Shown: positions 1 to 12,198 of the stretch, piece after piece
Numbering within the stretch: the first letter of the stretch is position 1
Layout of the letters: each line of letters opens with the position of its first letter
Source of the DNA: Notolepis coatsorum
Taxonomy: Eukaryota; Chordata; Actinopteri; Aulopiformes; Paralepididae
Length of the DNA: 64,000 nucleotides
Assembly: GCA_963971535.1 (NCBI GenBank)
Contig: OZ020594.1
Span: forward strand, 116,719,127-116,783,126
Direction of reading: 5' to 3'
Program-made: the position numbers and the translations under genes
Notes under the pieces: generated by a model
Database searches by the model: none
What the model was told of the DNA's origin: nothing
The model's input: the letters and a program-made list of their open reading frames with translations, nothing else

Positions 1-861
<861 letters not shown>

Positions 862-1782
862 TAGTGCTGTCAGGTGATTAAAAAAAGGTATCTAATTAAT
901 TACAGGATTTGTAATTAATTAATCTAATTAATCACATTTTAATCGCATAACCATTTTATGCCTGATATTCTATAATCATATTTCAAATTGCATGTGTCCG
1001 GATGGCAGAATTCAGTACTGTATCTACAAAACCTTCTGTTTAATCATCTTCCATTTATTCATTTGCTTAGATTTTTCAGGTCTGGTCAATTCTAGCATGG
1101 CGTTATTCAGTCAAAGAAAAAAAATGTATTGATATTCTCTCATTTGGTTCATTACAATTTACTCAAGCCTAGTAACACAGACACAGTATTTCTGACACTG
1201 GGAATACATTCCATGAGATCCATAGATGTCCCTAGAATCAGATAGTGTGGGGGAAAATTATTTATCTATGATATTACATTTATCATGTATTTCATTTCAG
1301 AGCAGAAACTCCCTGTGTCTATACCAAAACAAGTACAAAGGTTTGCTTATGAAAACAGTAGAACCATATGAAATCCGTTTTATTATTTTCCAAATTCCAT
1401 AAAATCTTTTCCCAAATTCCGTTTTTTCCGTTTTAATATTTCAGAATTCTGTATTTTGCTTTTTATGCTCATTTTACCATCAGAAATAGTGTCTAATAAG
1501 TGGGAATGAATAAATGTCCACAATTGAATAAGATATAACAGTCCATTTAATGTTTTTAAGTGCTGCAAATACAGTTACATTTTACACTATTTTTCAAATA
1601 ATATTGTGACAAAATAAAACTACACATTTCAAGTGTAAACAATAGATACAGCTAGCTACTACTGACATTATCACAATGACAATGTCAGTAGCCTAGCTAT
1701 ATATATTATATTGTGATGAAATATAGTAATGCATAATTTAGGCACCTTTAGTTTAGTTTATTTCGTTTATAAAGGACAGTGT

Positions 1783-2275
1783 ATAATGACAATCGTTTGC
1801 ATAAAACAAATGGATGGGTGCACTAGATTTAGCTAGAAGCTATCATTTCCATCTATAGTCCTATGTACTGTAACGTTACATAGCTATTTAAGTTTATTTA
1901 GATTATAAAGGGCAGTGTATAATGACAATCGTTTGCATAAAACAAATGGATGGGTGCACTAGATTTAGCTAGAAGCTATCATTTCCATCTATAGTCCTAT
2001 GTACTGTAACGTTACATAGCTATTTAAGTTTATTTAGATTATAAAGGGCAGTGTATAATGACAATCGTTTGCATTAAACAAATGGATGGGTGCACTAGAT
2101 TTAGCTAGAAGCTATCATTTCCATCTATAGTCCTATGTACTGTAACGTTACATAGCTATTTAAGTTTATTTAGATTATAAAGGGCAGTGTATAATGACAA
2201 TCGTTTGCATTAAACAAATGGATGGGTGCACTAGATTTAGCTAGAAGCTATCATGTCCTAACGTTACATAGCCAT
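1783..2275 (+). repeat. Tandem array, 136-bp unit, about 3.7 copies
   Basis: The phrase acaatcgtttgcat recurs every 136 bp (1790, 1926, 2062, 2198). Units differ by only a few bases. Each contains the palindromic core TAACGTTA near its end. The last unit has an internal deletion. It lies inside the hAT at 862-3333. Confidence 0.95.
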
Positions 2276-2673
2276 TTAATCACAATAGTGTCGCAAGTGT
2301 TTTTGCGTGTCCAGTCCACGGAACGTTGACAGAATTAGCAAAACACCTTATCGCCGGAGGCATAAAAGTCATTAGGATACTGCTCTGCTCTGAATTTAGG
2401 GCTTATTGCGGAATTTCTTAGCTTCTTGACGACGTTAAGACTGAAGCAGCAAGACGCTTGAGCACTGCTGTGTTGTGTGTAACCCGCTCTAGCGTCCCCG
2501 CCTCCCCGGTCGCGTGTGCACCAAACGTTCCACCCAAAAACGGAATTTCAGTCCAGATTAGGCGAAATTCTGCAATATTCCACGTTTTGCAGTTGATTCC
2601 ATTTTTATTGGTTAATTCCGCAATTCCGTCCGATTCCGTGAACGCGGATTTCATATGGCTCTAGCAAACAGCC

Positions 2674-3107
2674 ACTGTTTGCACTAGCTGACTGGCCCCC
2701 GTTCCTGTACACTTCTGTACCCCCCCCCCCTACCCCTCCCCAATATCACACAACTATTACTTATTACTTGTACCCCCCCTGTATCCCCCCTTGTGTAAAC
2801 ATCACCCCACTGCTTTTCCAGAATAGAACTCCCTTAACGTGCATGTATCGGATTGGATGATAACACGATCATGAATCTTATTGGATAAATACACTGTCAT
2901 GTCATCCGTGCCCCTTTTCCTCCTATATAAGCTGCATTAAAATGTATTGTAATTGTCCAACTCCGGACAGAGCATTTTGCGTGCTCTGCCTCGTGACTTG
3001 TCACCTTGTATTCTGCAGAATATAATAATAAATAACTTTTTGACTGTGAAGACTCTGTATCCTGATGCCATATTATTTCGTTTGAGACGAATTTCAATTG
3101 CCATTAC
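2674..3107 (+). mobile_element. LTR-like block (possible solo LTR)
   Basis: Runs from TGTTTGCACT to ...CCATTACA, with a TATA-like CTATATAAG near 2924 and a poly(A) signal region AATAATAAATAA near 3022, spaced as in a retroviral-type LTR. Pyrimidine-rich tract at 2715-2800. No convincing TSD and no partner LTR in the window, so the boundaries are tentative. Confidence 0.4.
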
Positions 3108-3399
3108 AATACCAAGAACATGCAAATGGTCCATATTAAAAACAAAAATTCTGTAAATGTGTATTCTACATTCTTATGGAGTGAATGAGATTAAAAAAAT
3201 ATATAGAAAAAAAGAAAAAAACTATTGAATTTTTTTTTTTTTATAAATGTTGAGTTAATTTTCATAACGCGATAATTTGCTGAATTGCTGAGTAATTAAT
3301 TAATGTAATTAACGGGATAAACTGACAGCCATACTTTTTAATAATCCTAAATTAATAATAATAAAAAGAGTTTAAATCAAGCATTTTTAAGGGCTTTAG

Positions 3400-3483
3400 A
3401 GGCAATGTCAAAATATCGTGATGTACATCGTGTATCGTGACAAAATATCGTGATATCATTTAGAGGCCATATCGCCCAGCCCT
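3400..3483. mobile_element. hAT terminus (gcccagccct type), partner end unclear
   Basis: The sequence ends in atatcgcccagccct, the reverse complement of the common fish hAT end (a)gggctgggcgatat, after several copies of 'atatcgtgat'. Related sequence at 740-810 suggests the older hAT into which the 862-3333 element inserted, but no left TSD was found. Confidence 0.55.
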
Positions 3484-3845
3484 AGTTTCAACTCACCACC
3501 CCCGCATCATATTGTAGTCTAGTCTGTCTTCAAACTTCCACTCCTCTCAAAACTTTCTTTTTCATCTGAGAAAGGCGCGGTGGGTTTTCTTTTTAGCGGC
3601 AGGCTTACTCCTTCCATATGGTTCCACTTCCACATATTTGTAATTGTAACCCATTTAATAATAATAATATTTACATTTATTTGTATTTAATTTTATTATT
3701 TTTTAAACAAACACATAAACAAACATGACAACATAAAATTAGATATACAAGCATTAATTAACAGTGCACATCCAATGAAATCACCATTTAGATAAATGTC
3801 TTATACAAGATATACACCTAATACCTGCTATCTAATACCCTACAC
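3484..3845. other. Unassigned AT-rich sequence
   Basis: I see no gene, no terminal repeats and no tandem structure here apart from short (AAT)n at ~3658. Confidence 0.5.
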
Positions 3846-4174
3846 CAGTGGTGCCCAACCAGTCGATCGCGATCGACAGGTAGATCGCGGGCTGATTTCA
3901 AGTAGATATTGATTAATAAAATGTGATTATAAAAAAAAAAAAAAAAAAAAAAAAATTGCTAAATCAACTCTTCCTCTCCTTGTTAACTACAACAAGCAAT
4001 GCTGTTTGTTATTTAAGATGAGGTCGGACTCGACACTGACAGATTTGTGTTCATTATGCTGCTTTTATAAAGCCTCAAATGACGGCTTACAATATACAAT
4101 TTTGGCTGGTAGCTCTCGGGCTAGGTGGTAAATAAAAAAGTAGATCTTGGTTCAAAAAAGGTTGGCCACCCCTG
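3846..4174. mobile_element. hAT MITE (Buster-like ends), TSD CCCTACAC
   Basis: Starts CAGTGGTGCCCAACC and ends GGTTGGCCACCCCTG, an inverted repeat, with CCCTACAC duplicated at 3838-3845 and 4175-4182. It is 329 bp with an internal poly(A) run. Its centre (caatgctgtttgttatttaaga..ggtcggactcg) is shared with the 3' non-coding part of the hAT at 38879-42176 (near 41370-41870). Confidence 0.92.
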
Positions 4175-4270
4175 CCCTACACACATATGCTCTCGCTCGC
4201 TCGCTCCCCCCCCCGGACCCCCCATTGGATAATCCATCCATTATCATTCGCTCCTAACCAGGCTCTACCA

Positions 4271-5098
4271 TTATATGCTAGCTTTTATTCTCTCCACGAC
4301 CACCACTTCTAACCACATTGTCATTTTGGATTCATTGAGACCCAAAATTCTTGCTGTAGATATTTCTAGATAAATCACCTCGAGATATGTAAAAATCCAG
4401 ACCTTCCGGCACATTTTTTCCGGTTGAAACCATTGTGATGCTATCAGCTTTTTAGCCGCTGTGATACCAGATAAAACCAATCTCTTTAGCTGTATAGGTA
4501 CTGCACACTCAAAAACATCATTCAGCAGTAATACAGAGGGGTGTACAGGTATATTCAGAGTTAAGAGATTTGATAATTGCTGGGTCACTTCTTTCCAGAA
4601 CATCTTAACTGGTGGGCAGTCCCAGTACATGTGCATAAATGTCCCCTCGTCCCCATTTGTACATAAGGAGCATTTGGAGTCTTGTTTAAGACCCATTCTG
4701 TTCAGTCTTATAGGAGTCAAGTATGTCCTATGAATATAGTTAAGATTGATTTGTTGATGGTCCGGGTTCCTTGATGCAAGTCGAACATTTGCCCAGGCTT
4801 CTTGCCAATCAAAATCTATTTCCAGGTCTGGTATATCCCTCCTCCAGACTGAGTCTAGGTGGAGGATTTCATACGAGGACGTTAGTAATTGATGATAAAA
4901 ATCTGATACAAAACCTCTCGATGTCTCTCTATCATAGAAGAATTTGTGGTATCTGTGGTGTACAATTGGTATCCTTAATGGAACACCGTGAGCCTTCAAA
5001 CATAACAATAACTGCGTAAAAATAATATGTGGAACTGGTGAGATTAAATTTTTTGTGTATTTCCTCATAACTACAAAAACCCTGTTTGTTGAAAACAT
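4271..5098 (-). pseudogene. L1 ORF2 C-terminal region
   Basis: A 275-codon open stretch carrying the region downstream of RT in L1 proteins, with the cysteine-rich CSLCTNGDEGTFMHMYWDC motif that is characteristic of the ORF2 C-terminus. It is open but disconnected from RT by frameshifts, so it is a relic. Confidence 0.75.
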
Positions 5099-5738
5099 CT
5101 CCTAATGTGTGTATGCCCTGCTTTTCCCATCTAGGGAATCTTATAGGTCGTTTTACAATCAGGAGTGCATTGTTATTGAATAAGGGAGTATGATTATGCC
5201 ATTTATGTGGGTTAGAATATCCGGATCGCATGAGTAATAATGGGGCCAAATTTCAGTTCGCATTGCTTAATTGATCATTTGGTGTATACTACTGTATGTC
5301 CTGCAGTCTATGTGGTGCTACTATATTTACTTCTAAATTTCTCCAGGATACTGATGCTTGGGGATCAAACCAGGTTGTCAGTGGTCTTAAAGTGTACGCC
5401 TTAAAATAGTGGAAAAAATCTGGAAATGCCATACCTCCGTCGGCTTTGTTTCTCTGTGCGGTGGATCTTTTTATACGTGGTGGTTTGTTATTCCAAATAA
5501 ATTTGTATGCGGAAGAGTGTAATTTTTTCCAGTAACCATCTGGAGGGGGTAACGGTAGCATTGAGCTGATGAAGTTGATTCTAGGTAAGACATCCATCTT
5601 AACTATTGAAACCCGTGCCTGTACTGAGTTTTTAAGATTTGACCACCTGTCAAAGTCGTATTTTATTTTATTTTGGATTTCTATGTAATTGTGCTTCACC
5701 GTTTGGCTTATGGTAGGGAATACTTCAACTCCCAAACA

Positions 5739-6161
5739 TCAAAAGTGTTTAACCATTGGTATTTCTTCTGGAAGGCGTATATTTTTTGCAGGGGCGTTAA
5801 GTGGAAGGAAAGCCGACTTTGGCCAATTTATCTTAAATCCCGATAGGTCGCCAAAGTCATCAATCAACTTGAGAAGATGAGGCATTGCGGTGTTAGGGTT
5901 TTGCATGAACAGTATTACGTCGTCCGCATATAAACTAATTTTGTTTTGTGTGCCCTTGATTACGATTGGTTCTATGAATTGGGATTGTCTTATATATTGT
6001 GCTAAAGGTTCTAATGATAAATCGAATAGTCCGGGACTAAGAGGGCAACCCTGTCTAGAAGAGCATGATACTGGAAAGATTTCGGAGGTGATTATACCTG
6101 TTGTAATCATGGCCGATGGGTCTTTGTATAATACTTTAATCATATCAATGAATCCTACAAC
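5739..6161 (-). pseudogene. L1 reverse transcriptase core (YADD)
   Basis: Encodes the RT palm: RQGCPLSPGLFDLSLEPLA then SLYADDVILF, the catalytic YADD box. The apparent N-terminal codons upstream of 6161 are antisense sequence from the inserted LINE and are not L1. Retroelement function: copying L1 RNA at the target nick. Inactive here because the frame is broken on both sides. Confidence 0.85.
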
Positions 6162-6807
6162 AAGCGGTGCAGGGGTAAGGCTAAGAGAATCATCAAGGAC
6201 TCCAGCCACCCGAACAACTGCCTCTTTGAACTGCTGCGGTCAGGCAAGCGATACCGGAGTCTTAAGGCGAGCACAGAAAGACTCAGAAGAAGCTTCTATC
6301 CCCAGGCCATCAGGCTGCTCAACGAACAATAAACACTATGCAACAACCATCAAATGCACACACACCCACACGCACACACTCACTTAAACAAACAACACAC
6401 TGCAGCACCCACTCTCCACACTTTAGATCACCTAAACACACTTTACACTTTACATTTATTGGTAAAGGATTTGCACTACAACTCGTACACCTTACTGTAA
6501 ATTGTACCTAAATTGTACCTCATCCCATTTCTGCTCTGCACTATATAGTATTGTATATTAGTACATTGCATAGAATATTGTATATTGTATGGTAACTCAG
6601 TTACTTCTATTCTGCATCGAACATTGTACATATGTCTATACTGAACACTGACCTTTTTTTTTTTTACTTCTATTTTACATGCTATACTATTTTATTTCAT
6701 ACTATCTTGTCTAGCACAGTCTCTGGAGCGTAACAGTAAGAAGCATTTTCTATAAAAGTATTCTGTACTTCTGTATGACAACTATTAAAGAAACTTGAGA
6801 AACTTGA
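6162..6807 (+). mobile_element. Rex1/CR1-group LINE 3' end, inserted in L1
   Basis: Encodes only a LINE C-terminus (..LLRSGKRYRSLRAS..SFYPQAIRLLNEQ) and a 3' UTR that ends in repeats of gaaacttga. A near-identical fragment sits at 22700-23343. Its 5' end begins at caacaagcggtgcagg in both. It is truncated by incomplete reverse transcription, as usual for LINEs. Clade assignment is by the C-terminal motif only. Confidence 0.7.
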
Positions 6808-7245
6808 ACTTTTCCTAACCCCATCCTTTCTAATACTGCCCATAGATACGACCATTCCAACCTATCAAAAGCTTTCATTGCATCCAGGGACAGCATCGCC
6901 TTAGGTGTGGTGTCTTCCTTGCTGGCATCTAGTGCGTGTAGTAATCGTCTTATGTTATCAGTGATCAAGCGGTTTCTTATGAAGCCAGTTTGATCCGGAT
7001 GAACTAAAGACGTCATATGCTTTTGAAGTCTGATGGCTAATACCTTAGAGTACAGTTTGATATCGGTTCCGAGGAGGCTTAAGAGTCTATAACTACCGCA
7101 CTCAGTGGGGTCTTTGTCTTTTTTAAGGAGGACTGTTATGAGTGCAATATTGTCGTTCTTATGGAAGTTCCCCTCCTTGACTGAGTATAAAATCATATTA
7201 AGTAATAGGGGTCCAATTATGTCCCAACATGATGTATAGATTACA

Positions 7246-7918
7246 TTTATATATTTAATTACCGCATATATTTATAGGGCAACCAACCTTTTTATATTTG
7301 AATATCAACATTATCTGTCCATCCTCAGTAATCCTCAGTTTACTATAATATACTCCTGACTTCATCGTCTTTCCAAACGCGCACACACACAGAGAAAGGG
7401 AGAGTGCCCCCCCCCCCCATTTCCCTTTCCTCAGTCCCCACTTTCTGCTGTTCTCTATGGCGTATCGATATGAACCGAACGTTGCTAGCTGCCCGAACCA
7501 TAGATATTATAGCTGGAGCTGTGCTTGGGGCGGAAATGAGACCCGCCACAGGATTTTCAAAATAAGAGTATCGATATGAACTATTGTTACACGCCAGGTG
7601 GCGGGCAGACCTCTCATTGTTACTCGCCAAACCTTAAATCTGCCCGCCATTGGCGCTTGGCGGGTACTTATTTTGTTCCCTGGGTATCGGTATCGGCCGA
7701 TAAGTGCCTTGTTGACTGCCGCCTATCGGCCGATAAGCTAAAATTTGCCGATGGCAGTGGCAATCCGTCAATTTGTGTTGCGTCAATCTGGTCCACACTG
7801 GTCCACAAATGAAAACAACACTAAAACCCTGCCTACGTTCTGCAAACTGTCGCAAGCATTCTGGCACTAGCTGAATCTGAATTAGATTATTCGTTCTACT
7901 CACATCATACATGTAACA
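7246..7918. other. Unassigned sequence with short palindromes
   Basis: No gene recognised. Contains a short CA run and poly-C at ~7380-7420, and the palindrome TATCGGCCGATA twice (near 7690 and 7728), a feature of some hAT subterminal regions, but no complete ends or TSD were found. Confidence 0.4.
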
Positions 7919-8264
7919 TAGGGCTGGGCGATTAATCGATATTATCGATTAATTCGAATGAATGATTTAGGACGATTTTGAAAAATTTAAATCGATGTTC
8001 AACAAAAAAAGAAAAAAAGATTTAAATTTAAATTTTATTTGTCACCTTTTATTTTACAAAAAGTGATGTTTGGTGAAAGTTAGATTTGCACTTTATTAAT
8101 CCCAATAGGGAAATTCATTCTTGTTTGATGATCAAGAGGCACCTTTTATTTGTTTTAAGTGAAGTTTGGTGAAAAAGCTAATTATTGCACTACAGTATTA
8201 ATCCCAATAGGGACATTCATCTTTGTTTGATAATTTTTTTGTGTCAAATAAAAACAAAGGTTAT

Positions 8265-9897
8265 TGTTGAAAGCTACAGGTCGCCTCTATACATCTCAAT
8301 CACCTACTCGAGATATAAACCTGCGGCCGCTCGATATCCCCCGGCGAGGTGCTAAACTCACCAAGTTCTCGAGTCAATTTACTATTTCTGTCTAGATTAC
8401 TTCAAGTCACTGGTCTTGTGATATCCAGTTGATATGAAATGTAATCATGAAGAGTTGTTAATCTCTTCTTGTTTGAAATAAACCGAATATTTTGTTTAGG
8501 AGAACTATTATATCATGTAATAAAAATAATATTATTATTATCATTATCATCATTTTACGAAAGGGCTTGTAATACTGCTCATTTGAAAGCTTGGTTGTAT
8601 TACTACTTTTTTAATAAGTATTACCACTGTACTAACACGTAATCATTGTTTGCACTCCCCGGCCTTCTTTGTCCTCCTCCTCCTCCTTCAACGGAACCGA
8701 CCGTCTGACCCTGCAGTGATTCAGACGGTCGAGGTCCCACACAAGACAGAGTCAGTCTGGACACAGAGACACCGGAACCCGCAAACAACACTCATCTACA
8801 TGCTTAGTATTTCTTATCAGTACATAGCATATACATATATAAATATATATATTTTAGCTGAAAAGCATTAACCAGTCAATTGATTCAATCTGTATTTCAT
8901 TACATAGTCACCTCAGAGGAAATCAAGGCGCGGCTGGTATTTGCTGGCAGGGATCAGTCCAAGAACTCAATGGATTATAAAAAGTCATCTTTATTTCAAT
9001 GAAGTTACAGAAAAAGACTAAATAAAAAATATCCATTACAGTTTTAAAAGATTATATAAAAACAAAACATGTCATCTGCATCTTGGTCTTCCAAGTCACA
9101 CACTGGTAAAAACTTCAAAATCTCTCAAAGAAGTCTGTAGGCACCATTCTTCTTCTCTCTCCTTCTCCGTGTAAAAATCCCCCTGTGCTCTCGCCAGTTG
9201 GCCCTTTTTATAAGGTCCGTCACGTCACGCCATCATCAGTACATAGCTCCAATCACTGTACAGTACGTGTCATATCCCTCCTTCAGTTATTTGTTACTTT
9301 GCAGTTACATATCAAATCAAGTAATTCATAAGAATACAATGCCCCTCTGACTAGAGCTCCCTCTTCTTGGCCTTGCATTCCAGCCGGTCACTTCCCTACT
9401 GCCTGGGGCCTCTTTCGTTCTGAGACGAGGACGAGGCAGACTGCCGTAATATATCTTACATAGCCCACCACATACATATACAGATATATACAGGTACAAT
9501 AGGTTACAGGTACAATACAGTACTCGGTGTACTATATTACATTAGTTTACATTACATTATAGTCATTATAGTCTGCTCTCCTCTCCTTCCTCTTCTGATT
9601 CAAGACTTCAACCAGCAACCCTTCCCGTCTGAAGGGGTTAACATTACACAGCTCTTTCTCCTCTGTCTCTGTCTCTCTCCTCTCCAGAGGCCCACATTCC
9701 GCTGGTTCACTCCCTTTTCACAGCTTTTCACAGACATTTTCTATGGAGACATTTAAAGGCTCAGTTCCATTTTTTTATAAGTAGAGCCATCATAGAGCTG
9801 TCTTTCCAGAGTTCAGTTTAAAGATTTATAATGGTCATATAGGAACGACCCAGGATGTCATTGTCAAAAAGTGTCACTTGTTCTGTGGCACTTCTCA
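8265..9897 (-). repeat. 3' LTR of the gag-only element
   Basis: Same length as 16590-18222 and no mismatch noticed by eye. In element orientation: U3 with TATA (TATAAAAAGG, ~9204-9213) preceded by a CRE-like TGACGTGACG, then a poly(A) signal AATAAA at 8990-8995, then a ~700-bp U5. A purine-rich PPT candidate (agagtggg) adjoins it at 9898-9905. Confidence 0.95.
8990..8995 (-). terminator. Poly(A) signal AATAAA in 3' LTR
   Basis: Minus-strand AATAAA about 210 bp downstream of the LTR TATA box, the expected U3-R-U5 arrangement. Confidence 0.6.
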
Positions 9898-10080
9898 CCC
9901 ACTCTGTCATTCTGGGCGGTCATTGTCCATCATCAACTGAATAATGAAGCATATAATTACATGTGAAAAATAGGTATATACGGCTATATTGGAACGACTC
10001 AGGATGTCATTGTCAAAAAGTGTCACTTGTTCTGTGGCACTTCTCACCCACTCTGTCATTCTGGGCGGTCATTTTCCATT
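9846..10080 (-). repeat. Duplicated U3 edge plus PPT region
   Basis: About 85 bp spanning the LTR edge (gatgtcattgtcaaaaagtg ... ctctgtcattctgggcgg) occurs at 9846-9926 and again at 9990-10072. The second copy lies inside the internal region, so the element carries a spare LTR-edge/PPT sequence. Confidence 0.85.
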
Positions 10081-10299
10081 GTCTTAATAGCGTCTGTACT
10101 GGGGGACGAGATGGCGATTGTGGGGTCACGTGGCTGTGACTCTCCACACCCCCTCTGCCATCTCGGTACCTTGTTACCCTGGTAGCCGGCGGGAAGACTT
10201 GCATCTGTTGTTCCCTGGCTGGACGGCTCGACAGGATAGGGGTCACGTTGTTGCTTGGTATCCGGCGGGAAGACTTGCATCTGTTGTTCCCGGCCGATG

Positions 10300-11050
10300 C
10301 ACCCAGGCTGTTGTCGTCTCGGTCATCTTGGTCATCTTGGTCATCTTGGTCATCTTGGTCGTCTTGGGGTCGCCCCCTCTGACCTCTTGGATCTCTCCCA
10401 TAGTTTGAGGTAGGTTGATTTGTCACTTCTCGGGCGACCCCCACGGGTCCCCGAGAATTGTAGCAGCAGTCCTCTATTGAAGTGTGGTTGCCCTGGTCGT
10501 GTGACCCTGTCCGTAGGCCTCGCAGGACATCACAGATACAGTCCACAGAGGACTCATTCCTTTTCTCTCTTTCAGGTCCATTCAGGGCTCTCGTCGCCCT
10601 GTAACCTGGGTCCAGGCCGATGTCTCTCTGTCCGGTCTGGGAGGTCTAGGAGGTCTGGGAGGTCTGGGAGGTCTAGATGAGGACCTTGAGGATGCTCTGG
10701 AGCTTGACCTATCGTGTGACCCTGTCCGTAGGCCTCGCAGGACATCACACATACAGTCCACAGAGGACTCATTTCTTTTCTCTCTTTCAGGTCCATTCAG
10801 GGCTCTCGTCGCCCTGTAACCTGGGTCCAGGCCGAGGTCTCTCTGTCCGGTCTGGGAGGTCTAGGAGGTCTGGGAGGTCTGGGAGGTCTAGGAGGTCTAG
10901 ATGAGGACCCTGAGGATGCTCTGGAGCTTGACCTATCCCGGTCTTCCTCCATTTCCGATTTCTGACCTGAGTCAGTATATTCCTTTTTGCCATTCGCTGC
11001 GTCGTCCGCTGACTCCGGGGGACCCCCCCCCCCCCTGTCCAAGAATGCGG
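10300..11050 (-). repeat. Diverged duplications of the Gag RS-rich segment
   Basis: Two ~180-bp copies (10500-10680 and 10725-10910) of the same sequence, the second preceded on the minus strand by codons for EYTDSGQKSEMEEDRDRSSS RASS, which parallels EYTDLNQDSGMEGDRDRSSS RASS of the main ORF (13290-13420). Short units (ggtctggga and tcatcttgg) have expanded in both. This is copied gag sequence in the 3' non-coding part, not an independent gene. Confidence 0.75.
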
Positions 11051-11261
11051 CACTGGTTCAGGTTTTGTCCCTTTACCAGCGCACCTTTACCAGCGCACAT
11101 TGTTCACAGGCCTTTCGGACTGTTATCGCTCTTTGTTTGGCTTTATGTATGAGAATGTTGTTAGTTCTCAGGTATACCAACATCCTCCTGCTTCCGGCAT
11201 GTCCAAGGTTATCATATACCTGTCCGATCATGTGAGTAGCCTCGTCCTGTTAGCAATGGCT

Positions 11262-11467
11262 AGTTAGCCTGCTATTCGCTCCTATTCGCAATGGCTATTT
11301 CAGCCTGCTCGCAATGGCTATTCAGCCTGCTATTCGCAATGGCTATTTCAGCCTGCTATTCGCAATGGCTATTTCAGCCTGCTATTCGCAATGGCTATTT
11401 CAGCCTGCTATTCGCAATGGCTATTTCAGCCTGCTATTCGCAATGGCTATTTCAGCCTGCTATTCAC
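11262..11467 (-). repeat. Tandem array, 26-bp unit, ~8 copies
   Basis: Unit tattcgcaatggctatttca plus gcctgc repeated with few changes, inside the 3' non-coding region of the LTR element. Open frames through it are repeat artefacts. Confidence 0.95.
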
Positions 11468-12198
11468 AAAGTAGAGTTTTTTTCTACTTAAGTTCTGACT
11501 TTAAGTAAGCATTTAGTTACTTCAAGTTCAAGTGACTTTAGGGCTCCCTAGCCCTATTAGTCGCGAGTAAACGCCACTTCAAGTGGTTTCTTATGAACCC
11601 TCTCTTGTTCCTGATAGATTTTTTACCTCTTAGGCTGTCTGCTGCGCTTTGCAGACCTCTACGTCACTCATTGTTCCAGATCTCGAGCACTTAGGAGGAG
11701 TCTTGGTTGGAGAGGATTGCTTGCTGATAAGATCACACTTGAGTAAGGTTTTAACTCAAATCTGTAATAAATTTTACTCCAGAGGCCCCTGACCGCAGTT
11801 ATTTCAGTTCATATTCTTTCGGCTTTTGATACCTATTCAATTAGCATAAAGCCCAACTCACGAATGTTCTAAGCCCCAGAACCTCCAATCCGTTTTGACA
11901 GACCTATAAACCAGTGACTCGGCCGCCCAAGCATCACAGCGTCCTGTATGCTGAAGCTTCCGAGTCCCCACAAATCTGATAGGCCCGTCGGATATAGAGA
12001 CCCTGATGCTCGCTCTGTCCCCCCGCGTCAAGGTGCTAAGCTTGATGAGAGTTTGCAGAGTCTCAATTTTTATCCATAGGCGCTGGTGAGTGTACATCTC
12101 ACGCAGCTGATATGGTTGGTACAGGTGCTAACCTACCAGATGGTAGCTGTCAGGAAATCCCCTTTGCATGAAATAGATTACAAATTCTTTCGTCCTCT
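11468..12198 (-). other. Non-coding 3' internal region of the LTR element
   Basis: No reverse transcriptase, integrase or envelope motif seen in any frame. Contains no recognisable RNA gene. It lies immediately after the Gag-like stop codon. Confidence 0.6.

Larger units (their letters stand above)
862..3333. mobile_element. hAT-like DNA transposon, non-autonomous, TSD CTTTTTAA
   Basis: Terminal inverted repeats TAGTGCTGTCAG and (reversed) TATGGCTGTCAG face each other, and the 8-bp CTTTTTAA is directly repeated at 854-861 and 3334-3341, the hAT signature. AT-rich subterminal stretches (ctaattaatcaca and taattaatgtaattaacggg) follow both ends. No transposase remains. The inside holds a 136-bp tandem array and an LTR-like block, and segments at 975-1235 and 3111-3129 match the disrupted copy around 48930-56448. 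Confidence 0.85.
4200..7245 (-). mobile_element. L1-type LINE (Swimmer-like), 5'-truncated, split by a second LINE
   Basis: Minus-strand reverse transcriptase of L1 type. N-terminal RT motifs (KKDKDPTECGSYR, DQTGFI, LDAMKAFDRLEW) lie at 6808-7196, the YADD catalytic motif at about 5920, and a C-terminal CxxC...HxxxxC segment (CSLC..HMYWDC) at 4620-4690. The reading frame is broken into at least five pieces (6750-7196, 5739-6209, 5289-5735, 4932-5249, 4271-5098). The endonuclease domain and ORF1 are missing because of 5' truncation. Removing the insertion at 6162-6807 rejoins the L1 frame between MGLGK and GFIDMIK, which shows the Rex-like fragment came later. Confidence 0.88.

Noticed and set aside
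2418-3156. Several 65-78-codon ORFs on both strands
   Set aside because: Overlap each other in an LTR-like block; none has a motif.
8318-8332. NotI and XhoI-like sites in the LTR suggesting vector sequence
   Set aside because: Present identically in both LTRs of a natural element with TSD; no vector backbone nearby.
8650-8871. 73-codon ORF, also at 16975-17196
   Set aside because: Lies in the U5/R part of both LTRs, antisense to the element; no motif.
10013-10546. 177-codon minus-strand frame with DDQDDQ repeats
   Set aside because: Made by expansion of tcatcttgg units in non-coding sequence of the LTR element; no known domain.
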